The notes: generated by a model from the letters alone, not told the origin. Shown: positions 1 to 8,102, counted from the stretch's first letter. The stretch: DNA of 18,623 nucleotides from an uncultured Bacilli bacterium (GCA_947593895.1 CANQDY010000007.1:1-18623), one strand, 5' to 3'. Program-made: numbers and translations.

Positions 1-45
1 GATACCGATATTGCGGGTATTTGAGATATCTAATTGACGAGCCAT
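1..45 (-). CDS. fusA: Elongation factor G, N-terminal fragment (partial)
   Basis: Only the first 15 codons are in the window; the gene continues past base 1. They read MARQLDISNTRNIGI, the conserved start of bacterial EF-G just before the G1 loop (normally AHIDAGKTT). EF-G is the cytoplasmic GTPase that drives translocation on the ribosome. The ATG at 45-43 is preceded by GGAGG (complement of 51-55) at a normal distance, and the rpsG stop codon (60-58) lies 12 bases upstream. Both the position after rpsL and rpsG and the peptide itself support the call. It is expected to be co-transcribed from the rpsL promoter as the third gene of the str operon. Confidence 0.93.
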   Translation of the reverse strand, partial: MARQLDISNTRNIGI

Positions 46-57
46 AAGTACCTCCAA

Positions 58-528
58 TTACCATCTATAATGTGCAAATGCTTTGTTTGCTTCAGCCATT
101 TTGTGAGTATCGTCTCTCTTTTTGACGGAAGCACCAGTTCCATTAGCGGCATCAATAATTTCTGCAGCTAATTTATCCTCCATGGATTTTTCATTTCTTA
201 AACGAGCGTAATTAACAAGCCATCTTAATCCTAAGGTAACTCTACGTTCTGCACTAACCTCTACTGGTACTTGATAGTTAGCAGCTCCAACTCTTCTGAC
301 TTTTAATTCGAGAGCAGGCATGATATTTCCAATAGCAACTTCGAATACTTCCATTGCTGGTTTTCCAGTTTTTGCTTCAATTTTATTGAATGCATTATAT
401 AAGATAGTTTGAGCAGTGCCTCTTTTACCATCTAACATAATTTTATTAATTAATCGTGTTACGAGTTTTGAATTATAAATTGGATCTGGTAACACATCGC
501 GTTTAGCGACATTTCCTTTACGTGGCAT
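58..528 (-). CDS. rpsG: 30S ribosomal protein S7
   Basis: The 156-residue product has the usual length and sequence of bacterial S7. It opens MPRKGNVAKRDVLPDPIYNS, has the central GGANYQVPVEV-type segment (here GAANYQVPVEVS), and ends in KAFAHYRW. S7 is a primary 16S rRNA-binding protein that nucleates the head of the small subunit and lines the E/P site. The ATG at 528-526 has a strong AAAGGAGG Shine-Dalgarno sequence just upstream. It lies 58 bases after rpsL and 12 bases before fusA in the classic str operon order. In many bacteria S7 represses its own operon; no S7-binding element is obvious in the 58-base gap. The short distance to fusA suggests coupled expression. Confidence 0.98.
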   Translation of the reverse strand: MPRKGNVAKRDVLPDPIYNSKLVTRLINKIMLDGKRGTAQTILYNAFNKIEAKTGKPAMEVFEVAIGNIMPALELKVRRVGAANYQVPVEVSAERRVTLGLRWLVNYARLRNEKSMEDKLAAEIIDAANGTGASVKKRDDTHKMAEANKAFAHYRW

Positions 529-586
529 TAAAAATCCTCCTTTCCGAATATTTAATTTTTAGAATTTTTATTTTTACGTATTTTGA

Positions 587-1006
587 CTATTTCTTATCTT
601 TTGGTTTTTTAGTTCCGTATAATGATCTTCCCTGTTTACGTTCATTGACACCAGCACAATCCAATGTGCCACGGACAATATGATAACGAACACCAGGTAA
701 ATCCTTAACACGACCACCACGAATTAAAACAGTGCTATGTTCTTGTAAATTGTGTCCCTCACCGCCAATATAAGCTGTTACTTCAAAACCATTGCTTAAT
801 CGTACACGAGCATATTTACGTAAAGCTGAGTTAGGCTTTTTAGGTGTCATAGTACCAACACGGGTACAGACGCCTCGTTTTTGAGCTGAGTTTTGATTTA
901 ATGTTTTTTTTGCGAGTGAATTCCAGCGTTTATTTAATGCTGGGGCTTTGGATTTTTCAATTGCACTCTTTCGTCCATTACGAACTAATTGATTAATTGT
1001 AGGCAT
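587..1006 (-). CDS. rpsL: 30S ribosomal protein S12
   Basis: The 139-residue product starts MPTINQLVRNGRK and carries the S12 decoding-centre motifs TPKKPNSALRK and GRVKDLPGVRYHIVRG, ending in QGRSLYGTKKPKDKK. Lysine is present at both positions whose mutation classically gives streptomycin resistance (in TPKKPNS and RVKDLPG), so the protein looks wild type. The reading frame stays open for 24 codons upstream, but the ATG at 1006-1004 is chosen. It gives the canonical S12 N-terminus and has an AAAGGAG ribosome binding site (about 1014-1020), whereas the upstream ATG codons fall inside the structured leader. It is the first gene of the str operon. No rpoBC or L7Ae-like gene lies directly upstream; the neighbour is a GH31 gene. 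Confidence 0.97.
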   Translation of the reverse strand: MPTINQLVRNGRKSAIEKSKAPALNKRWNSLAKKTLNQNSAQKRGVCTRVGTMTPKKPNSALRKYARVRLSNGFEVTAYIGGEGHNLQEHSTVLIRGGRVKDLPGVRYHIVRGTLDCAGVNERKQGRSLYGTKKPKDKK

Positions 1007-1045
1007 GAATAATCTCCTTTCATTATTTGTAAGCCACAATACCCG

Positions 1046-1094
1046 GTGTTTCATTATTTTCAAAAGAAAATGATGCAAATTGCATCTTAAACAC
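1046..1094 (-). promoter_or_regulatory. Structured 5' leader of the rpsL operon (predicted three-way junction)
   Basis: Read on the minus strand, the leader can form a closing stem GUGUUU/AAACAC (1094-1089 with 1051-1046). It encloses two directly adjacent hairpins: GATGCAA-T-TTGCATC (1086-1072) and ATTTTC-TTTT-GAAAAT (1071-1056). Three more pairs (ACC with GGT) can extend the closing stem beyond a small internal loop. An alternative short hairpin GTGC/GCAC (1110-1098) would compete with that extension. The structure lies between the predicted transcription start (about 1114) and the rpsL ribosome binding site. The pairings are visible in the sequence. A role in ribosomal-protein autoregulation is inference; no T-run that would make it an attenuator is seen. 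Confidence 0.4.
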
Positions 1095-1120
1095 TCGGTG
1101 CATTCGGCACACGCTCATTT

Positions 1121-1150
1121 ATTCTATAATAAACATCATTGCTCAATCAA
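1121..1150 (-). promoter_or_regulatory. Promoter of the str operon
   Basis: On the minus strand, a -35 TTGATT (1150-1145) is followed after 18 bases by a -10 TAGAAT (1126-1121). An overlapping alternative -10, TATAGA, gives 16 bases. Both elements match sigma-A consensus well, and a T-rich/A-rich tract lies just upstream (1151-1170), like an UP element. Initiation near 1114 would give a leader of about 108 bases before rpsL. Confidence 0.65.
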
Positions 1151-1647
1151 GTTTTTTTTAAAAAAAATTAACTATTTTGTATCAAGCAATAAATTAAATT
1201 TCATTTAAAAAAGTAAAAATGTTTAGCAGAAAGATAAAATTATTACTCTTCTTTTAATAAAAACTACACTATTTTAATTAATCGTTATTCCTTTTCATGA
1301 AATTTACCATATTTAAAACTATATCCAATAAATAATATTTTTTGAGTTTTTTAGACTATTTTAATTTTAATAACCAACTACAATGATAAATAATAAATGT
1401 CTATTGAAACTATTTTAAATAATTATAAATCAGTTCTATTAATATCGTCATTTTTAAATATCTTACAATTGAGTTTACAAAAAAATCCTTCCGATTTTCT
1501 CAATTTAAATATTTTATAGCCATATAAAAATAATCTTTATTTTCAATTTTATAGTGAAGATTTTTCTTACTTTAAACATTTTTACATTATGAAAATAAAA
1601 ATATTTTTTGATAAATACCATTCTTATATACCTCTGGTCTAAATTAA
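1151..1647. other. AT-rich spacer between GH31 stop and str promoter; no intact gene
   Basis: No open reading frame of gene length and no RNA gene is recognised. The sequence is extremely AT-rich. On the minus strand between 1571 and 1423 there are two short stretches with protein-like composition (…YKIENKDYFYMAIKYLN, then a stop, and in the next frame …IFKNDDINRTDL followed by a stop). A small decayed gene is possible but weakly supported. No GC-rich hairpin with a T-tract that would terminate the glyA-GH31 transcript was found. Confidence 0.4.
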
Positions 1648-3807
1648 TTACTTATCAAAAATTTGATTTTTAATATCTATTATTTCATCACCATTATCAA
1701 CATATATGTATTGATAATTAGATTCATAACCATTTTTTATAAGTCGAACATTAACTTGTTTATTTTTAACTTCAACTTGATATTCATTAATCTGACCCAA
1801 AAGATAATTTAAAGATTCTCCATCATCTTCATAATTTATATATTCTCCATCACCATAAGAACAATCAAAAATAATTTCTTTAATTTCTTTACGATTCAGA
1901 TGAGTCAGACCTTTAAATTTTGGAAGAATTGATCCTTCTTTAACTAATAGATAAACAGAGTCCAGTGGTATATCAGCAATAATATATATTCCACCTTCAA
2001 TAACTTCATGAGTGAAATAATTAAACCAGCGACCTTCCGGAACATAAACACATCTTTTGGTTTCACCCTGATGAATAATCGGTGCAAATAATAATGAATC
2101 CCCAATCATAATTTCATCGTTAATTTGTTTAACATTACTATCATCTTTAAAATTAACAAATAAAGGTCGAATAATTGGTATTCCATCCGTATGAGATTTA
2201 TAAACTAAATCATATAAATAAGGTATTAATTCATAACGTAAATTCAACATCTTACGATATATATTAATCGTTTCTTGGTCAAACATCCATGGCTCTTGCT
2301 TTCGAGTATTAATTGAAGAGTGATTTCTTAAGAATGGACAAAAAATATTGGCTTCAATCCAACGAATTAATAATTCTTTGGTGCAATCATTACCAAATCC
2401 TCCAACATCTACACCATCTAGAGGAAAATTACAAATATTCATTGTAGCAACTTGAGGTAAAGACACTTCTAGATGTTCCCATAACGATTGATTATCGCCA
2501 TTCCATGCAATAGTAAATTGAGATGATGTTGCAAAGGCCGCACGAGTAATAACATATGGACGAAGATTTCGTTTAGTAAAAGATTTAGAAATACTTTTAG
2601 TCATATATTCACCATACATATTATGAAACTCTTTATGATAGATGATTTCATCACCAAATTTAGCTTCAACTTCCATCGGTAAAAGTCCTTTAAATGATGC
2701 TGGTTCATTCATATCACACCATATTCCATCAATACCATATTGATCTTCAAAATTTATTGCTTCTTGAGTTACATAATCACGACATTTTTCATCAAAGTAA
2801 TTTGGAAAAATTGATTCTCCCGGCCACACTTCATTAGTATAAGGCTTATTATTTAAAGTAAGAACATACTTATTTTTAATTAACTCATCATAAAAAAAAT
2901 AACCCTTTTTACATTTTACTCCTGCGTCAAAGATTGCCACTAAATTGACACCTTTTTCTTTTAATTCATCAGATAGTTTTTTTAAATTTGGAAATGTTTT
3001 TGTATTAACTGTAAAGTTTGCATATTCTTCCATATAGTCGATATCTAAATGAATATAATCAAGAGGAAGCCGATACTTTTCGTAATTTTCACAAATAGAT
3101 CTTACTTCATCTTCACTGCAATAGGACCATCTAGATTGTTGATTTCCAAGCATTTTTAATCTTGTTAATAATGTTCTTCCTACTAACGAAGAATATGTTT
3201 TAATAATTTCTAATGGACTATTTCCAATAATTATAAAATAATCATATTCTCCTTGTGAAGATACAATACCTAACACATTAGAATTCTTTTTCCCTAAATC
3301 AAAGATTGTTTTAAATGAACTAGGATAGAAAACACCATAGTAAAAAGAATTTTTATTGATTAATAAAAAATTAATTGATTTATATAAAGAACGATAGGTT
3401 TCATTATGCTGAGAAGGATCATCGGTATTCCAAGAAACATATTGATATCCATAGCGATTTAAAAATGCTGCTTTATCTCCTAAACCATAAATATAAGTTT
3501 TAGAATTAATATCAATCTTAATTTGAGTTTTAGGTGATAAATCTTTATCCATAAAATAATCAATGTTCTTATCAGTTTCTTTAAAATAACATTGGTTTGC
3601 TTTCTTTATAATTAAATTATTATTCTTATCAAATGATAAATCGATATCATTATATGAATAAGAATTTCCAACCATATTTAATTTAATTTCTTGATAATTT
3701 TCATTTAACTTAATTAATCGACTAGTATTTTTCTTTTTATAAACTCGAATTAAATTTAGATTTATTATTTCAATTATTTTATCTTTTGAAGAAATTTTCC
3801 AATTCAT
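1648..3807 (-). CDS. Glycoside hydrolase family 31, alpha-glucosidase type
   Basis: The 719-residue product is a GH31 (beta/alpha)8-barrel hydrolase. The N-terminal beta-sandwich has YGLGDKAAFLNRYGYQYVSWNTDD. The barrel has LDIDYMEEYANFTVNTKTFPN, then the nucleophile motif GIWCDMNEPASF with Asp365, and AWNGDNQSLW with the likely acid/base Asp438. DVGGFG and RNHSS follow, then a C-terminal beta domain. The family cleaves terminal alpha-linked glucose by a retaining mechanism. With no signal peptide, it probably acts in the cytoplasm on imported malto- or isomalto-oligosaccharides. The frame is open for eight more codons, but the ATG at 3807-3805 is chosen because GGAG lies 5 bases before it, while the upstream ATG has no ribosome binding site. 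It follows glyA by 29 bases and is probably co-transcribed with it. Exact linkage specificity cannot be read from the sequence. Confidence 0.9.
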   Translation of the reverse strand: MNWKISSKDKIIEIINLNLIRVYKKKNTSRLIKLNENYQEIKLNMVGNSYSYNDIDLSFDKNNNLIIKKANQCYFKETDKNIDYFMDKDLSPKTQIKIDINSKTYIYGLGDKAAFLNRYGYQYVSWNTDDPSQHNETYRSLYKSINFLLINKNSFYYGVFYPSSFKTIFDLGKKNSNVLGIVSSQGEYDYFIIIGNSPLEIIKTYSSLVGRTLLTRLKMLGNQQSRWSYCSEDEVRSICENYEKYRLPLDYIHLDIDYMEEYANFTVNTKTFPNLKKLSDELKEKGVNLVAIFDAGVKCKKGYFFYDELIKNKYVLTLNNKPYTNEVWPGESIFPNYFDEKCRDYVTQEAINFEDQYGIDGIWCDMNEPASFKGLLPMEVEAKFGDEIIYHKEFHNMYGEYMTKSISKSFTKRNLRPYVITRAAFATSSQFTIAWNGDNQSLWEHLEVSLPQVATMNICNFPLDGVDVGGFGNDCTKELLIRWIEANIFCPFLRNHSSINTRKQEPWMFDQETINIYRKMLNLRYELIPYLYDLVYKSHTDGIPIIRPLFVNFKDDSNVKQINDEIMIGDSLLFAPIIHQGETKRCVYVPEGRWFNYFTHEVIEGGIYIIADIPLDSVYLLVKEGSILPKFKGLTHLNRKEIKEIIFDCSYGDGEYINYEDDGESLNYLLGQINEYQVEVKNKQVNVRLIKNGYESNYQYIYVDNGDEIIDIKNQIFDK

Positions 3808-3836
3808 TTTTACTCCGTTAATTAATTGCATCTAAT

Positions 3837-5072
3837 CTATAAAGGATATTTATTGCATAATTCTATTACTTTATTTTTTAATGAAGATAATATTTCTTGA
3901 TTTTTATGATTATTTAATGCTTGATTAATGATTTGAGCAATTTCAATCATTTCCTTTTCTTTCATTCCTCGAGTAGTTAATGCCGGAGTTCCGATTCTTA
4001 TTCCTGAAGCAAGGAAAGGTTTTTCCTTATCAAATGGAATAGTATTTTTATTGACTGTGATGTTAATACTATCAAGAATATTTTCTGCATCTTTTCCCGT
4101 AATGTTCCATTTTGATTTAATATCTAAAAGTAAGAGGTGATTATCCGTTCCACCAGATATAACATGATAACCAAGTTTAATAAATTCGTTTGCTAAAGTT
4201 TTTGCGTTGCTAACTACTTGTTTTTGATAGATAGCAAACGAAGGATCTAATGCTTCTTTAAATGCAACTGCTTTTGCAGAAATTACATGCATCAACGGAC
4301 CACCTTGAATTCCAGGAAAAACTGCCTTATCAATTTTTTTAGCAATTTCTTCATTATTTGTTAAAATAATTCCGCCTCGAGGCCCTCTTAAAGTTTTATG
4401 AGTAGTTGAAGTAACAACATCAGCATAAATGCAAGGATTAGGATGTAAATTAGTTGCAACAAGTCCTGCAATATGAGCCATATCAACCATCAAATAAGCA
4501 CCAACTTCATCAGCAATTTCTCTAAATCTTTTAAATTCAATAATTCTTGGATAAGCAGAAGCTCCTGCAACAATTAATTTTGGTTTAACTTCTAGAGCCA
4601 TTCTCCTTACCTCATCATAATCAATTGTTTCACTATCTTTATTAACCCCGTAACTATAAATTTTATAATCTTGTCCTGAGAAAGATAAATGATGGCCGTG
4701 AGTTAAATGCCCACCTTGGTCAAGTGACATTCCTAAAATAATATCTCCCTTATCAATTAAAGCACGATATGTAGCCATATTTGCTTGAGATCCGGAATGA
4801 GGTTGAACATTAGCGAACTTCACATTAAACAACTTTTTTAATCGATTAATTGCTAATTGCTCTGCTTTATCAATAAATTGACATCCACCATAATATCTTT
4901 TTCCAACATAACCTTCAGCATATTTGTTAGTCATAATGCTTCCCTGTGCCTCTAAAACCGCTTTTGAAACATAATTTTCCGATGCAATAAGTTCTAAATG
5001 ATCAAATTGGCGCCTTTGCTCTTCATTAATTATATTAAATATCTCAGGGTCTGTTTGTTCTAAACTATGCAT
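3837..5072 (-). CDS. glyA: Serine hydroxymethyltransferase
   Basis: The 411-residue product is a full-length SHMT. This PLP enzyme converts serine and tetrahydrofolate to glycine and 5,10-methylene-tetrahydrofolate in the cytoplasm. Visible signatures are ASENYVSKAVLEAQGS near the N-terminus, NKYAEGYVGKRYYGG, the HSGSQAN segment, MVDMAHIAGLVA, and the PLP-lysine motif TSTTHKTLRGPRGG with Lys226, followed by FPGIQGGPLMH. The ATG at 5072-5070 has GGAGGG (around 5080-5085) in the right place. It precedes the GH31 gene by 29 bases, and the pair probably forms a two-gene operon. That pairing has no obvious metabolic logic. Confidence 0.97.
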   Translation of the reverse strand: MHSLEQTDPEIFNIINEEQRRQFDHLELIASENYVSKAVLEAQGSIMTNKYAEGYVGKRYYGGCQFIDKAEQLAINRLKKLFNVKFANVQPHSGSQANMATYRALIDKGDIILGMSLDQGGHLTHGHHLSFSGQDYKIYSYGVNKDSETIDYDEVRRMALEVKPKLIVAGASAYPRIIEFKRFREIADEVGAYLMVDMAHIAGLVATNLHPNPCIYADVVTSTTHKTLRGPRGGIILTNNEEIAKKIDKAVFPGIQGGPLMHVISAKAVAFKEALDPSFAIYQKQVVSNAKTLANEFIKLGYHVISGGTDNHLLLLDIKSKWNITGKDAENILDSINITVNKNTIPFDKEKPFLASGIRIGTPALTTRGMKEKEMIEIAQIINQALNNHKNQEILSSLKNKVIELCNKYPL

Positions 5073-5095
5073 TATAAATCCCTCCGCTTTTTAAT

Positions 5096-5124
5096 ATTAT
5101 GTCAAAAAATACCATAATAAACAA
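5096..5124 (-). promoter_or_regulatory. Possible glyA promoter
   Basis: On the minus strand, TTGTTT (5124-5119) and CATAAT (5101-5096) are separated by 17 bases and lie 24 bases upstream of the glyA ATG. The -10 is a good match; the -35 matches only the TTG half. The call rests on these elements and on position alone. Confidence 0.35.
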
Positions 5125-5158
5125 TTATCGATTACAAAAATTAATATTGGTGATGAAA

Positions 5159-5347
5159 ATGAAAAAAAATACAAAATTAAATGTCCAATTAAATCAGAAA
5201 AAAGAGGATTTTGACAATAGCGCTTCTTCTGTTTATTACGATTATGTTCAAATTGGACCACTTGAAGAAGAGATTCTTAAAGAATTCTATTTTGATAAAA
5301 ATCAATTTAAAAAATATTTAAAAAATCATCCAAAGAAAAAACTATAA
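5159..5347 (+). CDS. Small hypothetical protein, 62 residues
   Basis: Not recognised as a known family. The product is highly charged. It has a lysine/asparagine-rich start, a central aromatic and acidic stretch YYDYVQIGPLEEEILKEFYF, and a lysine-rich end (NHPKKKL), with no signal peptide or membrane segment. The frame is open from an ATG at 5099, but that codon sits in the predicted glyA promoter and lacks a ribosome binding site. The ATG at 5159 is preceded by GGTGAT (5149-5154) and is preferred; 5153 is another option. The gene opposes the flanking minus-strand genes, and its stop overlaps the convergent GT4 stop by three bases. The non-random amino-acid pattern and the otherwise empty 269-base gap favour a real gene, but no homologue is known to me. 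Confidence 0.45.
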   Translation: MKKNTKLNVQLNQKKEDFDNSASSVYYDYVQIGPLEEEILKEFYFDKNQFKKYLKNHPKKKL

Positions 5348-6394
5348 CCTATCATCGTAATTTATAATGCTATTAATTAACTTAATATTAGATGGGAATA
5401 CTCGCGAAAATTCAAAATTAGCAAAAGTTTTCTTTCCATCTTTTTTTTCTTGTTTAAAATAAGCATTTTTGACCTTTTGGATAAAATCAGTTTCATCGTG
5501 ATAAAAAGACAAATAATTATCAACTTTATTAATATCGATATGTCCCTTAATTTTTGAACAAATGATAGTTTTATCATATTCAACTGCATTTAAAATATTA
5601 AATGGTAGTCCTTCAGATTTGCTACTTGAAACATATAAATCGCAGTTTTTAAAATAATTGCTTGGATTTTCAATAAAACCATCTAATAAGACAAAATCTT
5701 CCAAGTTATTATGCTTTATATATTTTTTATATTTAAAATAATTTTTCCCTTTTCCAATCAAAGTTAATCTAATATTAGGTATTTCTTCTTTTAATTTAAC
5801 TAAGCATTTTAAAAGAAACATTTGATTTTTTCTATTTGAAAATTCTGCAGCGTATAAAAGATTAAATCTATCGCTTGAAAATGGATTATTATCAGTGTAA
5901 TTAGACATTTTATTAACTCCAACACCTGGAATTTTATATATCTTTTCTTTAAAAAGGCGATATTTATTTGCAATTTGATAATCATAATCATTCATTGTAA
6001 TTATAAAATCAGTTTGCTTTCTTAAAATTTTTTCCAGAGTAAGCATCAATATTTGTTTAAATGATTTATCATAAAACAAATAACCATGAACCATATTAAT
6101 TACTTTGGGTTTTCTTTTTTTTCCTTTTAATGCCATTCTAACTAAAAATGAAGCAAGAGAAGTATTTAAAATTATCCAATCATATTTATTTGCTTTAATA
6201 ATTTTTTTTAAGCGAAAAATCAATAAAAGATTGGTAAATGAAGTTAATCTCTTTTTGAAATTAATATTGATATCACTTTCTTGACCACTTGATAAAACAT
6301 CGACAACATTATCTTTTTTTAATTCATTTATATATGACAAATGAAACATTTTAATGTGACTATAAGTTGAAGCTACATATAGGATTTTTTTCAT
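5342..6394 (-). CDS. GT4-family (GT-B fold) glycosyltransferase
   Basis: The 350-residue product resembles cytoplasmic exopolysaccharide/capsule glycosyltransferases that move a sugar from a nucleotide donor to a lipid-linked acceptor. The N-terminal Rossmann half begins MKKILYVASTYSH. The C-terminal half (from about residue 180) has LLYAAEFSNRKNQMFLL, LTLIGKGKNY, the GFIENPSNYFKNCDLYVSSS segment, and the nucleotide-sugar motif SEGLPFNILNAVEY, which corresponds to the GT4 E-x7-E region with the second Glu at the NAVEY end. Its ATG overlaps the ATPase stop in an ATGA arrangement, so translation is probably coupled. It is the third gene of the permease-ATPase-glycosyltransferase operon, which places it in assembly of the exported glycan. 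Donor and acceptor sugars cannot be deduced. Confidence 0.85.
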   Translation of the reverse strand: MKKILYVASTYSHIKMFHLSYINELKKDNVVDVLSSGQESDININFKKRLTSFTNLLLIFRLKKIIKANKYDWIILNTSLASFLVRMALKGKKRKPKVINMVHGYLFYDKSFKQILMLTLEKILRKQTDFIITMNDYDYQIANKYRLFKEKIYKIPGVGVNKMSNYTDNNPFSSDRFNLLYAAEFSNRKNQMFLLKCLVKLKEEIPNIRLTLIGKGKNYFKYKKYIKHNNLEDFVLLDGFIENPSNYFKNCDLYVSSSKSEGLPFNILNAVEYDKTIICSKIKGHIDINKVDNYLSFYHDETDFIQKVKNAYFKQEKKDGKKTFANFEFSRVFPSNIKLINSIINYDDRL

Positions 6395-7149
6395 AAACTA
6401 TTTCCTGTTGATAGAAAATCAATATAAGCATCATAGACAGCATTAATATCTCCATCCATTACTTTTTGTCCGTCTTTAATCCAAATTGCACGAGTACACA
6501 TTTCTTTGACAACTTCACTATGAGAAACAATAATAAAAGTAATTCCCTTATCTTTTAATTCTTTTAATTTTTCATAACACTTTTTTTGGAAAGCAGTATC
6601 TCCTACCGCTAAAATTTCATCGATAATTAATATTTCCGGATTACAAGAAATTGCAATAGCAAAACCTAAGCGGGCTAACATACCTTGCGAATAATTTTTT
6701 AATTCTACATTCATAAAATCATGTAATTCCGCAAAATTAACAATCTCTTCCATTTTTTGGTCAATTTCCTTTTTTGAAAAGCCTAAAATTGCACCATTTA
6801 AATATACATTTTGATAGCCGGTTGAATTCATGTCAAAACCGGCACCAAGTTGTAAAAGTGGAACAATATTTGAACTATAAACCTTTACGCTGCCGCTAGT
6901 TGGTTTAACAATTTGAGTTAAAATTTTTAATAATGTCGATTTACCTGATCCATTTCTTCCAATAATTGCTAAACTTTCACCTTTAGAAATTTTTACTGAC
7001 ACATCTTTTAATGCATAAAAGTCCCGATATTTTAGTTTTCTCTTGATAAATTTAACAAACATTTCTTTGAGATTACTAATCTTTTGATTTGGTAATTTAA
7101 AACGCATTGTGACATTATTCGCATCAATTAATACTTTATTATCATCCAT
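6391..7149 (-). CDS. ABC transporter ATPase for polysaccharide/teichoic-acid-type export (TagH/Wzt-like)
   Basis: The 252-residue product is the nucleotide-binding subunit of a glycan exporter. Motifs visible are Walker A GRNGSGKS (64-71), signature YSQGM (153-157), Walker B ILIIDE (173-178) and switch His210. The segment KDVSVKISKGESLAIIGRNG and the sequence around LLQLGAGFDMNSTGYQN are typical of the TagH/Wzt group. It ends soon after the ATPase core, so it lacks the extra C-terminal glycan-binding domain of long Wzt proteins and the long tail of TagH. A TTG 14 codons upstream could extend the frame into the permease gene, but it has no ribosome binding site. The ATG at 7149 lies four bases after the permease stop. 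It pairs with the permease encoded immediately upstream. Confidence 0.9.
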   Translation of the reverse strand: MDDNKVLIDANNVTMRFKLPNQKISNLKEMFVKFIKRKLKYRDFYALKDVSVKISKGESLAIIGRNGSGKSTLLKILTQIVKPTSGSVKVYSSNIVPLLQLGAGFDMNSTGYQNVYLNGAILGFSKKEIDQKMEEIVNFAELHDFMNVELKNYSQGMLARLGFAIAISCNPEILIIDEILAVGDTAFQKKCYEKLKELKDKGITFIIVSHSEVVKEMCTRAIWIKDGQKVMDGDINAVYDAYIDFLSTGNSL

Positions 7150-7153
7150 ATAC

Positions 7154-7948
7154 CTATGCTTCCAATAGTAATTTATTTTTTCGTAATTCAAAAATTAAAT
7201 ATCCAATCCCAAATAGGACTATTCCCCATAAATAACAAATTCCTAGTGTACTCCAATCAGTACCTATTCCCATTAAAGTTTCTCTAAAATATAAAACAAA
7301 ATTATACATTGGATTTATTTGTAAAATTTTCATTAATGTCGATGACAAATTTAATGCATCTAAAGAATAAAATAATGGTGTCAAATACATCCATAAAGTC
7401 AGTATTACCGAATAAAAATGTTTTATATCTCTAAATGAAACAAAGAAAGAAGAAAGAAAAAACGCGAATCCTAAAGTAAAAAGAATTAATGCTGGCAATA
7501 AAACTATTACCATCAGCATACTCAAATGAAAAGATACTCCTGCAGGAATTCTTATTATCATAACAATTATTAGTGCAACATAAGAAAATAAAAAAGTTAC
7601 AATACTAGATCCGACTCTGGACATTGGAATTATATATAAAGGCACTTTTGTTTTTGATAATAAATCTCTTTGATCTACAACTGATGTTAAAGCTCCTTCT
7701 GAACCCGATCTAAACATATTAAAAATGATATTCCCTGCTAAAACATAAACTGGATAATCAAGTGAAATTGAATTATTACCAAATATATTAATAAATACAA
7801 TTGCCATAACAATCATATTCAGTAATGGATTTAGTACTGTCCATAGTGCACCTAAGAAAGAACCAGCATATTGATTTCTAATATCCCTATCAATAAGTAC
7901 CTTAAGCAAATATGCATATTTTTTTATATTGCTCTTTGATTTATCCAT
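7154..7948 (-). CDS. ABC-2 type permease for polysaccharide/teichoic-acid-type export (TagG/Wzm-like)
   Basis: The 264-residue integral membrane protein has about six hydrophobic segments and begins with a cytoplasmic basic region. The typical TagG/Wzm N-terminal motif RDIRNQYAGSFLGALWTVLNPL is present, as is the conserved SFRDIKHFYSVILTLWMYLTPLFY segment before the last helices. It should form the membrane channel for a lipid-linked glycan powered by the adjacent ATPase. The frame is open 18 codons further upstream, but that start lies inside the promoter. The ATG at 7948-7946 has AAGGAG (7962-7957) eight bases away and is chosen. It is the first gene of a three-gene operon and is divergent from the tandem GT2-GT4 genes. 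Confidence 0.9.
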   Translation of the reverse strand: MDKSKSNIKKYAYLLKVLIDRDIRNQYAGSFLGALWTVLNPLLNMIVMAIVFINIFGNNSISLDYPVYVLAGNIIFNMFRSGSEGALTSVVDQRDLLSKTKVPLYIIPMSRVGSSIVTFLFSYVALIIVMIIRIPAGVSFHLSMLMVIVLLPALILFTLGFAFFLSSFFVSFRDIKHFYSVILTLWMYLTPLFYSLDALNLSSTLMKILQINPMYNFVLYFRETLMGIGTDWSTLGICYLWGIVLFGIGYLIFELRKNKLLLEA

Positions 7949-7973
7949 CAAACTATCTCCTTGAACTTTAACA

Positions 7974-8002
7974 ATTATATATAATAAAGTAAAATTATTC
8001 AA
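7974..8002 (-). promoter_or_regulatory. Promoter of the ABC transporter operon
   Basis: On the minus strand, TTGAAT (8002-7997), a 17-base spacer and a perfect TATAAT (7979-7974) form a strong sigma-A promoter. The start near 7967 leaves a short leader of about 18 bases carrying the AAGGAG site of the permease gene. Confidence 0.75.
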
Positions 8003-8016
8003 TATTTCTTTATTTC

Positions 8017-8052
8017 AGTGATTTTTTGATTCTAACTCTAATAAGAATCACT
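8017..8052. repeat. Inverted repeat upstream of the transporter promoter
   Basis: AGTGATT (8017-8023) and AATCACT (8046-8052) are perfect 7-base inverted arms around a 22-base centre. The centre itself holds GATTCT (8028-8033) and AGAATC (8044-8049), an alternative pairing. The element lies just upstream of the -35 of the transporter promoter, so it could be a regulator binding site. No T-run suggests a terminator. Confidence 0.35.
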
Positions 8053-8102
8053 ACACTATTATTTTATCAATAAATTAGGCAATAATAAATATTAATGAAT
8101 TT

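Noticed and set aside
1007..1078. N-terminal extension of rpsL by 24 codons
   Set aside because: S12 proteins start at MPTINQLV; the chosen ATG has a strong ribosome binding site and the extension lies in the structured leader.
1605..1661. 10-base inverted repeat TTTTTGATAA / TTATCAAAAA around the GH31 stop codon
   Set aside because: The loop is 37 bases, the stem is almost all A-T, and no T-run follows in the direction of transcription, so it is not a convincing terminator.
7150..7191. TTG start extending the ABC ATPase into the permease gene
   Set aside because: No ribosome binding site precedes it, and the ATG at 7149 sits just after the permease stop with a normal family N-terminus.
7949..8002. 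Longer N-terminus for the permease
   Set aside because: The ATG at 8002 lies in the -35 box of the promoter; the ATG at 7948 has AAGGAG at proper spacing.
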